From positions 23,459-87,458 of the forward strand of contig CAMAZF010000007.1 in NCBI GenBank assembly GCA_945862985.1: DNA of 64,000 nucleotides. Direction: 5' to 3'. A model generated the notes under the pieces. The model was not told the origin of the DNA and ran no database searches. It saw nothing but the letters and a program-made list of their open reading frames with translations. The DNA is from Bordetella parapertussis. GTDB taxonomy: Bacteria; Pseudomonadota; Gammaproteobacteria; Burkholderiales; Burkholderiaceae_A. Numbering within the stretch: the stretch's first letter is position 1; each line of letters opens with the position of its first letter. Below, in pieces: positions 32,417-40,214 of this stretch. The translations under genes were made by a program, and so were the position numbers.

Positions 32417-33151
32417 TCACACAGCGGATTTCAGGCTTCGTCCAAGTTCGACATACTCGTCGGGCACGCCACAGAAGCCGATCTCGCCCTTCAGCACCAG
32501 CCTGTAGCTGACCGGCTGGCCACGTTCGATCAGTTCGTTGTACAGCGGCGCCACATAGAGCTCCCCCGCAACGCCTCGGTGTTTCTGCCGATAGGCATTC
32601 AAGGCATTTGCGAAGGTGCGCACGGTGGCGAAGTAATACAGGCCATTCGAGCACAGATCCGAGATTCGCTCCTTCTCCACCACACGGGCGGCATGACCGG
32701 GCCGGTCGGGGCTCGGCTCAACGAAAGACCAGTGCGTCCCCTCGCCCCTGAACACCTCCAGATAGCCGGCCACCTCGCCCCGCGCGGGGTCCTTCTCGAA
32801 GTTGTACAGGACCGTGTCGATGTTGAAGATGAACAGTTCCTCTTCCTCCTGCGCACACGAAAGCGACAGCTCAACCGATTCGGCCTGGCCGCCGGTTTCA
32901 CCCGCGTGCTCGATTACCTCGAAGCGCCGCACGCCGAGCGCGTGCATGCGCTCGACAAGGAAGGCCCGGTCGTGGGTGTCCGCCCGACACAGCAGAACGA
33001 ACAAGTCGGTGTCGAAGTAGCGCCGAAACGAGCCTAGCACGTGGTCGAAGACGACCTGCCCTTCAACGCCGAGCGGGAGTTTGTACTTGGGTAAGGTGTA
33101 GCCGGCAGTAAAAAAGCGACTGGAGCGCCCTAGCATCGGAAAAACAAACAT
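32417..33151 (-). CDS. Nucleotidyltransferase, capsule/EPS type
   Basis: A 244-residue GT-A-fold nucleotidyltransferase. It begins MFVFPMLGRSSRFFTAGYTL, then PKYKLPLG, which matches the N-terminal 'aAG.GsRf...G...PKpll' signature with the activating Lys. Acidic residues FIFNIDTVLYNF probably bind metal. It would join NTP to a sugar- or alcohol-phosphate. Together with the two genes just upstream (fused phosphotransferase and HAD phosphatase) it recalls the EcbE/BcbE-F-G set of Pasteurellaceae capsule loci; this comparison is from memory. Confidence 0.75.
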   Translation of the reverse strand: MFVFPMLGRSSRFFTAGYTLPKYKLPLGVEGQVVFDHVLGSFRRYFDTDLFVLLCRADTHDRAFLVERMHALGVRRFEVIEHAGETGGQAESVELSLSCAQEEEELFIFNIDTVLYNFEKDPARGEVAGYLEVFRGEGTHWSFVEPSPDRPGHAARVVEKERISDLCSNGLYYFATVRTFANALNAYRQKHRGVAGELYVAPLYNELIERGQPVSYRLVLKGEIGFCGVPDEYVELGRSLKSAV

Positions 33152-33152
33152 G

Positions 33153-34706
33153 TCAGTTCAACCTGTCCTCGAAGGTATCGGCGTACAGCCGCATCGCGTT
33201 AGCCAGCAGAGCGGTCTGGCGACTATCCGAGTCCGCATGCAGTGGCAACATGGCGATAAACAGAAGCGGGAGAGTCTTCTCGATCGCCCCCGCGCTCACG
33301 CCGGGCAAGAACCTGTGTCGCCTGAACGCGCCCTGGATCTCCTCGACGTCATCGGCGCCGAAGATCCGAAACGAGAAGTGCTGACCATCGACGGACAGCG
33401 CATACTGCCCCGCCACGATATGGTCGTACAGCCCGAGAATCGAGTGGGCGAGCTTGGCAACGTCATAGAGCTGGCTGCCGTACAGCATTGGCTGGCCGTC
33501 CTCGTCGGCGCCGCGCGGATCGATCAGCTTGATGGCACGCATCCGGGAGTCATAGAGGATGTTGCTCAGGCACAGATCACCGTGAACGAATGCAGGCACA
33601 TCGCCAAGCGTCATCAGGTGCGCACTCGAATCGGCCAGGATCTGTCTGAGCGACGGGAGGCGGACGCCATTGAGCACCAGCTCGGCGTCCGCGTCGAACC
33701 CGGTCTGCCGTATGAAGTCCTCTAGGCGGCCATGCGCTTTCCGTACGAAAAGCGCCTCGTTTCTCGCCCCTTCTGCGCACGCCGGGGCATCTGCAGCGCG
33801 CGAGGCGTCGAGAAAACCCGAGATCTTCATGAACACGCGCTCCCAGAAGACGACCGTCTGACGCCCATAGACGAAGCTTTCGTTGAGCGGGATCGCGCCG
33901 AGATACTCGATCGAGTAGAAATAGGCCTCATCCTCGACGCCATCACCTAGGTACTGCGGTGTGAACCTGCGCAGGGGGGCCGGCGTATGGTCGAACCAGT
34001 GCGCCTCGGCACGGATCTTTTCTCCGTTGCTGCTGAATTTTTTCAGCACGGTGTGATCGATCTTGAGCCGATTGAACGCCCGCTCCGTGGTGAATGACGA
34101 GCGGGCGTAAAAGTAGCAGGTTGCGTTGGTGAGGATGTAGCAGCGCTCGATTCTCGAATGCGCGACCTTCTGCCCGAACGAATACCGCTTGATCGCTCGG
34201 AAGTAGTCCAGGGATTCTTCTTTCAGGCAGTGAGTGAGTGCCTCCGGCTGCGACACGGAAAAGAGGCCGGCCCAGAGGAGATCGCGCTCGGCACCGTAGG
34301 CTTCGACCGGCAGCGCCGGCTCCAGATCGGTTTCGAAAACACCGATCATGTCGGGCTCGCGCGGCACCGCCAGAGGCAGGCAACCGCCGAGCAGGAAGGT
34401 GACCCCCTGCCCCCGCGGACAATGCCGGGCCAGAACCTCGGCCAGCTCCTCACCAGTATTACGGACCCCGTCGAGGGCCACCAGATGGACCCCTTGCTCG
34501 CCCAGCCATACACGCTCCGAGTCTGACACCCTGAAGCCCTCGGGGAGCGTCATCAGGATGAGTCGAGCCGGAAACGCCTGCCGCAGCGTCTCCACCTGAT
34601 AGGCATAAAGGCGACGATTGGCCAGCGGCACGAAGCTCACAGGCAGATCGCCGACCTCGGCACGCAGGCTCTCGCCCACATATTGCGCGGACAGGACGAC
34701 GATCAT
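33153..34706 (-). CDS. Two-domain nucleotidyltransferase-like / aminoglycoside-phosphotransferase-fold kinase
   Basis: A 517-residue protein. The N-terminal ~180 residues (ADLPVSFVPLANRR-like opening, YAYQVETLRQAFPARLILMT, VTFLLGGCLPLAVPREPD) look like a nucleotidyltransferase without a full catalytic motif. The C-terminal ~300 residues have a choline/aminoglycoside kinase core: VPAFVHGDLCLSNILYDS near residue 370 and AIKLIDPRGADEDG, the catalytic HGD..xxN and the metal-binding D. It probably phosphorylates a sugar or polyol that the next enzyme then activates. One base separates it from the nucleotidyltransferase gene. Confidence 0.72.
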   Translation of the reverse strand: MIVVLSAQYVGESLRAEVGDLPVSFVPLANRRLYAYQVETLRQAFPARLILMTLPEGFRVSDSERVWLGEQGVHLVALDGVRNTGEELAEVLARHCPRGQGVTFLLGGCLPLAVPREPDMIGVFETDLEPALPVEAYGAERDLLWAGLFSVSQPEALTHCLKEESLDYFRAIKRYSFGQKVAHSRIERCYILTNATCYFYARSSFTTERAFNRLKIDHTVLKKFSSNGEKIRAEAHWFDHTPAPLRRFTPQYLGDGVEDEAYFYSIEYLGAIPLNESFVYGRQTVVFWERVFMKISGFLDASRAADAPACAEGARNEALFVRKAHGRLEDFIRQTGFDADAELVLNGVRLPSLRQILADSSAHLMTLGDVPAFVHGDLCLSNILYDSRMRAIKLIDPRGADEDGQPMLYGSQLYDVAKLAHSILGLYDHIVAGQYALSVDGQHFSFRIFGADDVEEIQGAFRRHRFLPGVSAGAIEKTLPLLFIAMLPLHADSDSRQTALLANAMRLYADTFEDRLN

Positions 34707-35077
34707 TGGGCGTTCCAGGAGCCGATCAGCCGGGCGACCTGTTCCGGCGTCATGCGCGCGAACTCATCGGGCCGCAGCGCGCGGTCATCCACGTAGAACC
34801 CCTCGTGCCCGCACCACGGCTTGCCCACGACCACCTCGTCGAACTCGACGTCGTGCCGCCGCAGCCAGTCGAGGATCACGGGCAGCGTGTGCACGTTGAT
34901 CTTGCCGACATTGCCTTCATAGGTCCGCATGTTGCGGCTGGTGTGCACCACCACCTCGAAGCCAAGCGCGCGATACTCCCGTAACTTGTCGATGACGGCC
35001 TGGTTCGGGCGGGCATTCGGATAGTCACCCCCGGCGTAGCAAAGGGTGTGGTCGAGGTCGATGATGATGCGCTTCAT
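34703..35077 (-). CDS. Small HAD phosphatase of capsule loci (EcbF/BcbF-like)
   Basis: A 124-residue HAD-superfamily protein. Motif I is MKRIIIDLDHTLCY with the catalytic Asp pair at residues 7 and 9; motif II is VVVHTSRNMRTYEGNVGKIN; the last motif is GFYVDDRALRPDEF. Its small size and KPWCGHEG segment are those of the EcbF/BcbF capsule phosphatase family. Start at 35077 shares one base with the stop of the preceding gene (TGATG); it ends with a 4-bp overlap into the phosphotransferase gene, so the three form one unit. Confidence 0.8.
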   Translation of the reverse strand: MKRIIIDLDHTLCYAGGDYPNARPNQAVIDKLREYRALGFEVVVHTSRNMRTYEGNVGKINVHTLPVILDWLRRHDVEFDEVVVGKPWCGHEGFYVDDRALRPDEFARMTPEQVARLIGSWNAQ

Positions 35078-35826
35078 CAGAACCACCCACGCCGCGTCGG
35101 GTCGATCTGGTACTGCTCCAGCAACGGCTCGAGCTCGACGCCATACTCGCCCAGGTTCCACTTGCCCTTGCCGATGGCGGTCGCGACATAAGGATAGACA
35201 TCGTTGTCGAAGTGATGCAGCCCCCTGCGCTTGCCAGAGCGGTAAGAGAACGCCGCCTTGAGCCCCAATTTCCTGACCACCTTCTGGCTGTTGACCTCGA
35301 GCTCCCAGATGTTGACCTTGAGGTTGGCCTTCAGCACATCCATGAGGACCGTACGCCGCCAGAAGCTGGGCTGGATCGAGAAAATCCATTTCGACTTAAG
35401 GCTCAGGCTGTAGAGCGTCGGGCACGCGGGCACCGGTTCGTACTGGCAGTCGCCACCCTTGATGAGGCGGATATGGTCGAACTGCCCGGACTGCATGAGC
35501 TCGTAGTACTTCGCCAGCTTCTGGTACTCCGGCGCGGCGTACAGGAACATGTCCTCGTGGTCGAAGAAGACGAACTCATACCCCTCGAGCGCCTCCAGGC
35601 AGGCGAGCAGTCGCTGCGGGTAGGGTCGCCCTTCTTCATAGATCAGCGGCTTGACGGTCTCCGGCAGCTCCGGGTGCGCTTGATTGACCGCGACGAAGTG
35701 CGCCATGCCCACCGAAAAATGCGCGCGCATCTGGGGAAAGTAGAGCTTCCAGACGTCCGCGCAGTCGGTATGGGAGAAGGTCAGGTGACAAATCCTGTCG
35801 CCGAAGAGTTTCATGCCCGCCTCCAT
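35077..35826 (-). CDS. Putative glycosyltransferase or glycan-modifying protein, family unclear
   Basis: A 249-residue cytoplasmic protein. It reads RICHLTFSHTDCADVWKLYF, GYEFVFFDHEDMFLY (a DHED/DxD-like metal site), FDHIRLIKGGDCQYEP and SIQPSFWRRTVLMDVLKANL, then GKRRGLHHFDNDVYPY. The strand-helix pattern with an acidic 'FFDHEDMF' and a later 'QPSFW' resembles small GT-A glycosyltransferases that occur in capsule loci. I cannot name the family. It lies directly between the dehydratase and the HAD genes with 1-bp spacings. Confidence 0.55.
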   Translation of the reverse strand: MEAGMKLFGDRICHLTFSHTDCADVWKLYFPQMRAHFSVGMAHFVAVNQAHPELPETVKPLIYEEGRPYPQRLLACLEALEGYEFVFFDHEDMFLYAAPEYQKLAKYYELMQSGQFDHIRLIKGGDCQYEPVPACPTLYSLSLKSKWIFSIQPSFWRRTVLMDVLKANLKVNIWELEVNSQKVVRKLGLKAAFSYRSGKRRGLHHFDNDVYPYVATAIGKGKWNLGEYGVELEPLLEQYQIDPTRRGWF

Positions 35827-36849
35827 TCAGTACAGGTCTGATTCCATGAGTTCGATCGGCGAAGTGCCGGCGTAAAAGGCCTGATACCACTTCATCGTTC
35901 GATAGAGTCCCTCGACGCTGTTGTCGCGGGGGGGCGCGAAGCGGCTGCTATACTTAGCCACATTCACGCTCAGATTCAGGTCTTCCTTGACCCTTACCTC
36001 TTCGTCGATGACGTCGAGATCCAGATAGTATTCCTTGAACAGCTCAATCACGTCGCGCACTCGCGCGAAACTGCTGTCCTTCGGCCCCAAGTTCCAGGCC
36101 TCGCCGCTGGGAATGCCGCCGTCGAGTGCGGCAAGCGCGATTCTCGAAATGCCCTTGGCTACATCGCTTACATGCTGGAAGGGACGCGTTGCGTCCATGT
36201 AGCGCACACGGAAACTTCTGTCGCCTCGTGCGGCGTGAATCAGGTCCGGAATCAGGCGGTTGATGGACCAGTCCCCTCCCCCCACCACGTTGCCGAGACG
36301 TACGGTCTGGATATTGAGGGCACGCCCCGCCCGATGCGCGTTGTTGTACGCCTTGGCGATCAGCTCGGAGCTGGACTTCGACACGCTGTAGACGTCGCCG
36401 CCGCCCAGCGGGTCGGTTTCCGAGAACGGGTGCCCGTCGCTGTTGTTCTCGTACACCTTGTCGCTCGTGATGCACACTGCGGCGCGCACGCTTTCAGTCA
36501 GCCTCGCCGCCTCGAGCACGGCAAGCGTGCCGAGCGCATTGGAACGGTAGGTCAAATAAGGTTGCTTGAAGGCGCGCGGCACGATGGCCTGGCCCGCCAG
36601 GTGTACGATCAGCTTGGGCTGTATCTGTGCGACCCAGTCCTGCCATGCTGCAAGATCAGATACATCGCACTCGCGCTCCCCATCCATCAGCGTGTTCAGG
36701 CCTGCAACATCGTACAGTCGCTCGCCGTAGGAACTCCGGTCATCCAGCCCATAGACGCGCCACCCTTCACGCTTGAACAGGAAAGCGGTCCAGGCGCCGA
36801 TGAAGCCCATATGCCCTGTCACGAGGACGCGCGGTGTCGAAGTGTTCAT
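35827..36849 (-). CDS. rfbG: CDP-glucose 4,6-dehydratase-like SDR
   Basis: A 340-residue extended SDR starting at ATG 36849. NAD-binding VLVTGHMGFIGAWTAFLFKR, the HLAGQAIVPRAFKQPYLTYR segment, catalytic ITSDKVYENN with YSVSKSSSELIAK, and the RLGNVVGGGDWSINRLIPDL block. These are hallmarks of RfbG-type CDP-glucose 4,6-dehydratases ('RAGNVIGGGDWA..RLIPD'). No rfbF (glucose-1-phosphate cytidylyltransferase) is recognised nearby, so the nucleotide could differ. The 4-keto product could feed the aminotransferase at 43091-44248. Confidence 0.82.
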   Translation of the reverse strand: MNTSTPRVLVTGHMGFIGAWTAFLFKREGWRVYGLDDRSSYGERLYDVAGLNTLMDGERECDVSDLAAWQDWVAQIQPKLIVHLAGQAIVPRAFKQPYLTYRSNALGTLAVLEAARLTESVRAAVCITSDKVYENNSDGHPFSETDPLGGGDVYSVSKSSSELIAKAYNNAHRAGRALNIQTVRLGNVVGGGDWSINRLIPDLIHAARGDRSFRVRYMDATRPFQHVSDVAKGISRIALAALDGGIPSGEAWNLGPKDSSFARVRDVIELFKEYYLDLDVIDEEVRVKEDLNLSVNVAKYSSRFAPPRDNSVEGLYRTMKWYQAFYAGTSPIELMESDLY

Positions 36850-36901
36850 TCCGTCATTCCTCCGAATTTCATTACGCCGCAGCACGACACAGATTTCGTG
36901 C

Positions 36902-37327
36902 TTACAGCAGGATTCTCATTGTCTGCCCACCGGCCTCAAAGCCGCCCGCCGCGTAGAACGGCTGGGCCAAGGCGGCGGCCTCGAGCGACACCTTGAAGCA
37001 ACCACGCGCCCGCGCAGCCGCGACGAGCGCGTCCACGATGAGCCGGCCGACTCCCTGACCACGCACATCGGGTGCAACAACCACATCCTCGATGATGCCA
37101 GAGCGCCCGCCGCGGACCCGGTTCAGCACAAATACCGAACCGAAGGCGACCAGCCTGCCACCGCGCACTGCGACACAGGCGTGGCAGTCTGCATGGGCCG
37201 CAAACGCGTCGGCCAGTGCCGGAACGGTCTGCGCAGCAGGCCGATAGGCGCTGACATGCTGCAGCAGGTCGATCACCGCCTCCATGTCTTCCGGCACAAA
37301 TGCGCGGACGCTCACCAGCGCAGTCAC
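36902..37327 (-). CDS. GNAT acetyltransferase, GNA1-like
   Basis: A 141-residue single GNAT domain. The acetyl-CoA-binding segment is GIIEDVVVAPDVRGQGVGRL followed by ARGCFKVSLEA and FYAAGGFEAGGQTMRI. The 'IEDVVV...RG.G.G..L', 'GC.KV.L' and 'FY...GF' combination is that of glucosamine-6-phosphate N-acetyltransferase (GNA1), otherwise common in eukaryotes. It may acetylate an amino sugar phosphate or the amine introduced by the aminotransferase of this cluster. Overlaps wecB by 4 bp. Confidence 0.75.
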   Translation of the reverse strand: MTALVSVRAFVPEDMEAVIDLLQHVSAYRPAAQTVPALADAFAAHADCHACVAVRGGRLVAFGSVFVLNRVRGGRSGIIEDVVVAPDVRGQGVGRLIVDALVAAARARGCFKVSLEAAALAQPFYAAGGFEAGGQTMRILL

Positions 37328-38469
37328 GACGCGGCCGCTCCCTTCAGGTAGGTCGCGATACGCTCGCCCGCATGGCCGTCACCAAAGGGATTGACCGCGC
37401 GCGCCATCGCTTCGAACGCCGCCGCATCGCTGATTAGGGTCTGCGTTTCGCGAATCACCCGGAGCGGCTCTGTCGTCACCAGCCTGGCGGTGCCGGCCTC
37501 GATGGCCTCGGGGCGCTCGCTGGTGTCTCGCATCACGAGCACCGGCTTGCCCAGGGCCGGAGCTTCCTCCTGAATGCCGCCGCTGTCGGTCAGCACGAGC
37601 AGGCAATGGCGCAGCAACCACGCGAAGTCTTTGTAGTCCTGCGGCGGAATCAGCACCACGTTCGGTACATCGGCCAGCTTGTGCTCAACTACGTCCTTGA
37701 CCTTGGGATTCAGGTGGACCGGGTAGATGAAATGCAGGTCGGGGTTGGCCTTGGCCAGCTCATGGATGCTGTAGCAGATGTTGTCGAGCCCGGTGCCGAA
37801 GTTCTCGCGGCGGTGCGCCGTGATCAGCACGAAGGGCCGCGCTTCGATGTTGAAACCGATCTGTGCAAGCAGGCGGGCACGCAGTTGCACGACCTCCTCG
37901 GGGCGGCCTTCCAGTGTGCGGATGGTGAGCAGCAGCGCGTCGATCACCGTATTTCCGGTCACGATGATGCTGTCCGGCGTAATGCCCTCACGCTCGAGAT
38001 TGGCCCGCGCCGCAGGCGTCGGCGCAAAATGGTGCCGGGTCGCAATCGCCACCGAGCGCCGGTTGTATTCCTCGGGGAAGGGCGAGAGCAGGTTGCCAGT
38101 TCGCAGCCCCGCCTCGACATGCCCGACCTCGATCTGGCGGTAGAACGCTGCCAGCGCCCCCGCCATGGCGGAGGTTGTGTCGCCGTGCACCAGCACCAGA
38201 TCGGGCTGTGTCGCCTCGAAGTGGGCATCGAGTGCGAGCAGCAGCCGGCTGGTGAGTTCTGCCAGCGACTGCCCGGGCTTCATCACGCCCAGCTCGACGT
38301 CGGGCTTCAGGTCGAACGCCGCCATCGCGCCGTCGAGCATGGTGGTGTGCTGACCGGTGCTGCAGATGGTGACGGCAAAATCATCCGGCTGCGCACGCAG
38401 CGCCAGCACCACTGGAGCCATCTTGATGGCCTCGGGCCGCGTACCGATCACGACAAAGACTTTCTTCAC
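37324..38469 (-). CDS. wecB: UDP-GlcNAc 2-epimerase (non-hydrolysing)
   Basis: A 381-residue enzyme starting at GTG 38467-38469. VFVVIGTRPEAIKMAPVVLA, the LVHGDTTSAMAGALAAFYRQ region, HVEAGLRTGNLLSPFPEEYN, TAHRRENFG and LTDSGGIQEEAPALGKPVLV are all family signatures. It interconverts UDP-GlcNAc and UDP-ManNAc, giving ManNAc or its uronic acid for the polysaccharide; no wecC dehydrogenase is visible. A frame to 38706 exists but overlaps the neighbouring gene, so the GTG start is preferred. Confidence 0.93.
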   Translation of the reverse strand: MKKVFVVIGTRPEAIKMAPVVLALRAQPDDFAVTICSTGQHTTMLDGAMAAFDLKPDVELGVMKPGQSLAELTSRLLLALDAHFEATQPDLVLVHGDTTSAMAGALAAFYRQIEVGHVEAGLRTGNLLSPFPEEYNRRSVAIATRHHFAPTPAARANLEREGITPDSIIVTGNTVIDALLLTIRTLEGRPEEVVQLRARLLAQIGFNIEARPFVLITAHRRENFGTGLDNICYSIHELAKANPDLHFIYPVHLNPKVKDVVEHKLADVPNVVLIPPQDYKDFAWLLRHCLLVLTDSGGIQEEAPALGKPVLVMRDTSERPEAIEAGTARLVTTEPLRVIRETQTLISDAAAFEAMARAVNPFGDGHAGERIATYLKGAAAS

Positions 38470-38482
38470 ACTTGTCCCCACC

Positions 38483-39352
38483 TCAGATATGGATGTTCTT
38501 CTCGGCCAGCTTGCGCTGGAGCGCGCGGCCCCATTTGCCCAACCAGGGGTACCTGGTGGCCAGTCGCTTGATGAAGCGGAGACGGGCCACGCCGGGGCCG
38601 ATGACCACGCCCGCCGACGCCGTATCCGCGACGTCCTTGCACAGGCGGAACCCGTTCGACGTGCAATGGCGCAGCGCCGTATCGAACTTGCGCAGCGCCT
38701 CGTCACCCTGTGACACGGCCTCCTTTGAGGTCCCGAGCTTCATCGCAAGTTCCGGGTCGCTGCCCCAGATAGCCAGATCAGACTCGGGATGCGGCGGCAC
38801 CATGGTGCGGATGCCCAGGTGCTTTTGTAGCATGAATGAAAAATGCATGTCCTCGCCCACTAGCCGGGACATGCCGAGCGGCGGCAATTCGCGCCAGAAC
38901 GCGCCGAGCCACTCCCGTTTGAAAAACCAGGCATGCCCGACGATGTCGACAACCTCGGCCTTTTCATTCGGTGCATCCCAGCCAAACGACACAAAGGGGT
39001 GGTAGCGGGCGGCGCTCAGGAAACGCAGCCCACGCGCCCCGAGCAGGGCCGGCTCACGCTCCATCTGCTGCAGGCAGCTTTCGAAAAAACGCGGCGCAGG
39101 GAAGGTATCGTCGTCCAGCATGCAGACGTACTCGCTCTCGGCGTTGATCGCGTACGCGAAGCGGGACCACACGCCGAGGTTATGCGAGTTGTTGGCGACC
39201 ATCACCTTGTCGCCATAGCCATGCAGGTCCAGTTCTTCGCCGTTGTTCCAGATAAGCACCCGCTCCGCGGGCACCGTCTGCGACAGCACGCAGTCGATCT
39301 GCTGCTTCAGGTATTGCTGACGCTTAAAGGCATTTAGGACAACCGTAATCAT
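38483..39352 (-). CDS. GT2-like glycosyltransferase
   Basis: A 289-residue protein with ATG at 39352. It opens MITVVLNAFKRQQYLKQQID with the GT-A nucleotide-binding pattern, and has a metal-binding MLDDDTFP at residues 78-85 and a later HAWFFKREWLGAFWRELPP and GEDMHFSF (the ED acceptor-side motif). It transfers a sugar to the growing unit. Four base pairs separate it from the preceding gene and 13 bp from wecB. Confidence 0.8.
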   Translation of the reverse strand: MITVVLNAFKRQQYLKQQIDCVLSQTVPAERVLIWNNGEELDLHGYGDKVMVANNSHNLGVWSRFAYAINAESEYVCMLDDDTFPAPRFFESCLQQMEREPALLGARGLRFLSAARYHPFVSFGWDAPNEKAEVVDIVGHAWFFKREWLGAFWRELPPLGMSRLVGEDMHFSFMLQKHLGIRTMVPPHPESDLAIWGSDPELAMKLGTSKEAVSQGDEALRKFDTALRHCTSNGFRLCKDVADTASAGVVIGPGVARLRFIKRLATRYPWLGKWGRALQRKLAEKNIHI

Positions 39353-39356
39353 GCGT

Positions 39357-40214
39357 TCACCACTGTAGTTGGTATTCCCGATGCCGGCGATAGCGCCAGG
39401 CCGCAAACCGCTCGCGTAGCGTACGGGGATCAATGAGCTTGTGGTATGCACGCGTGCCCAGCGGCAGCCCCATGAGGTCGTTCAGGACGGTGCCGATATC
39501 GAGGAAGGTTAGGTCCGGACGGCTGATCCGGAGCTGGTGCCCAAGCACGTTGGACAGGGATGAGGCCGAGGACAGGATCAGCGCAGACTCGGGGGCATCG
39601 CGCAATGCCGCCTGCACCGAATCGAGCGTTTGCAGGTATGTCGAAAAGAAGTCATCCGGAATCTGGACGAGCCGCCCTTTGCCCAGATACCCCTTCAGTT
39701 CGCAGCGCCAGTTGCCCACCACAAGCAGGTCTTCGAAGGACGCGGCCAGGAACGGGAAGAAGCTCGCGCGTGCGCGCAGAAAGTTCGAATTGAGGAACAG
39801 GTCGGAGAAGGTCATCTGCGGCGTGAAGCCGCCATTGAGACGCAACATGAACTCGCGGTCGCCAAGGGCATTATTGTGCCGCGTGGGCACCCCCTTGAAG
39901 TAGGCGCTGTCGCAGAAGATCGCCGAAGCAAGCAGGTCGCCACGTACATCCTGGCCCTGCCTCGGATCGAAGCGCTTCTGGTCGAACTCGGGAAACTGGT
40001 TCGAGAAGCGCTTGCCGCGAAACTCCGTCACGCCGCCCGCAATGACCAGCTTGCGGTTACGCAGGATCTCGATTTCGCCGTCGCTGAAGCGCACGAAGGT
40101 AAACGGCGAGCGTTCACGCACCAGTCGCTCGAAACGATCCAGTTCGCCATCTCCGGTGGGCATCACATGTGCCACCCCGGACGTATCAGTTGAGGGCCTC
40201 GTCACCGGGTTCAA
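39357..40214 (-). CDS. GT-D-fold (DUF1792-like) putative glycosyltransferase
   Basis: A 285-residue protein. The SPFTFVRFSDGEIEIL motif near residue 36 matches the 'fvRfGDGE' metal-site signature of the GT-D glycosyltransferase fold first seen in SP_1767 (DUF1792). A late LTFLDIGTVLNDL is the 'lDiG' end of that domain. It probably adds a hexose to the repeat unit. It begins with a 4-bp overlap of the preceding gene. Confidence 0.65.
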   Translation of the reverse strand: MNPVTRPSTDTSGVAHVMPTGDGELDRFERLVRERSPFTFVRFSDGEIEILRNRKLVIAGGVTEFRGKRFSNQFPEFDQKRFDPRQGQDVRGDLLASAIFCDSAYFKGVPTRHNNALGDREFMLRLNGGFTPQMTFSDLFLNSNFLRARASFFPFLAASFEDLLVVGNWRCELKGYLGKGRLVQIPDDFFSTYLQTLDSVQAALRDAPESALILSSASSLSNVLGHQLRISRPDLTFLDIGTVLNDLMGLPLGTRAYHKLIDPRTLRERFAAWRYRRHREYQLQW

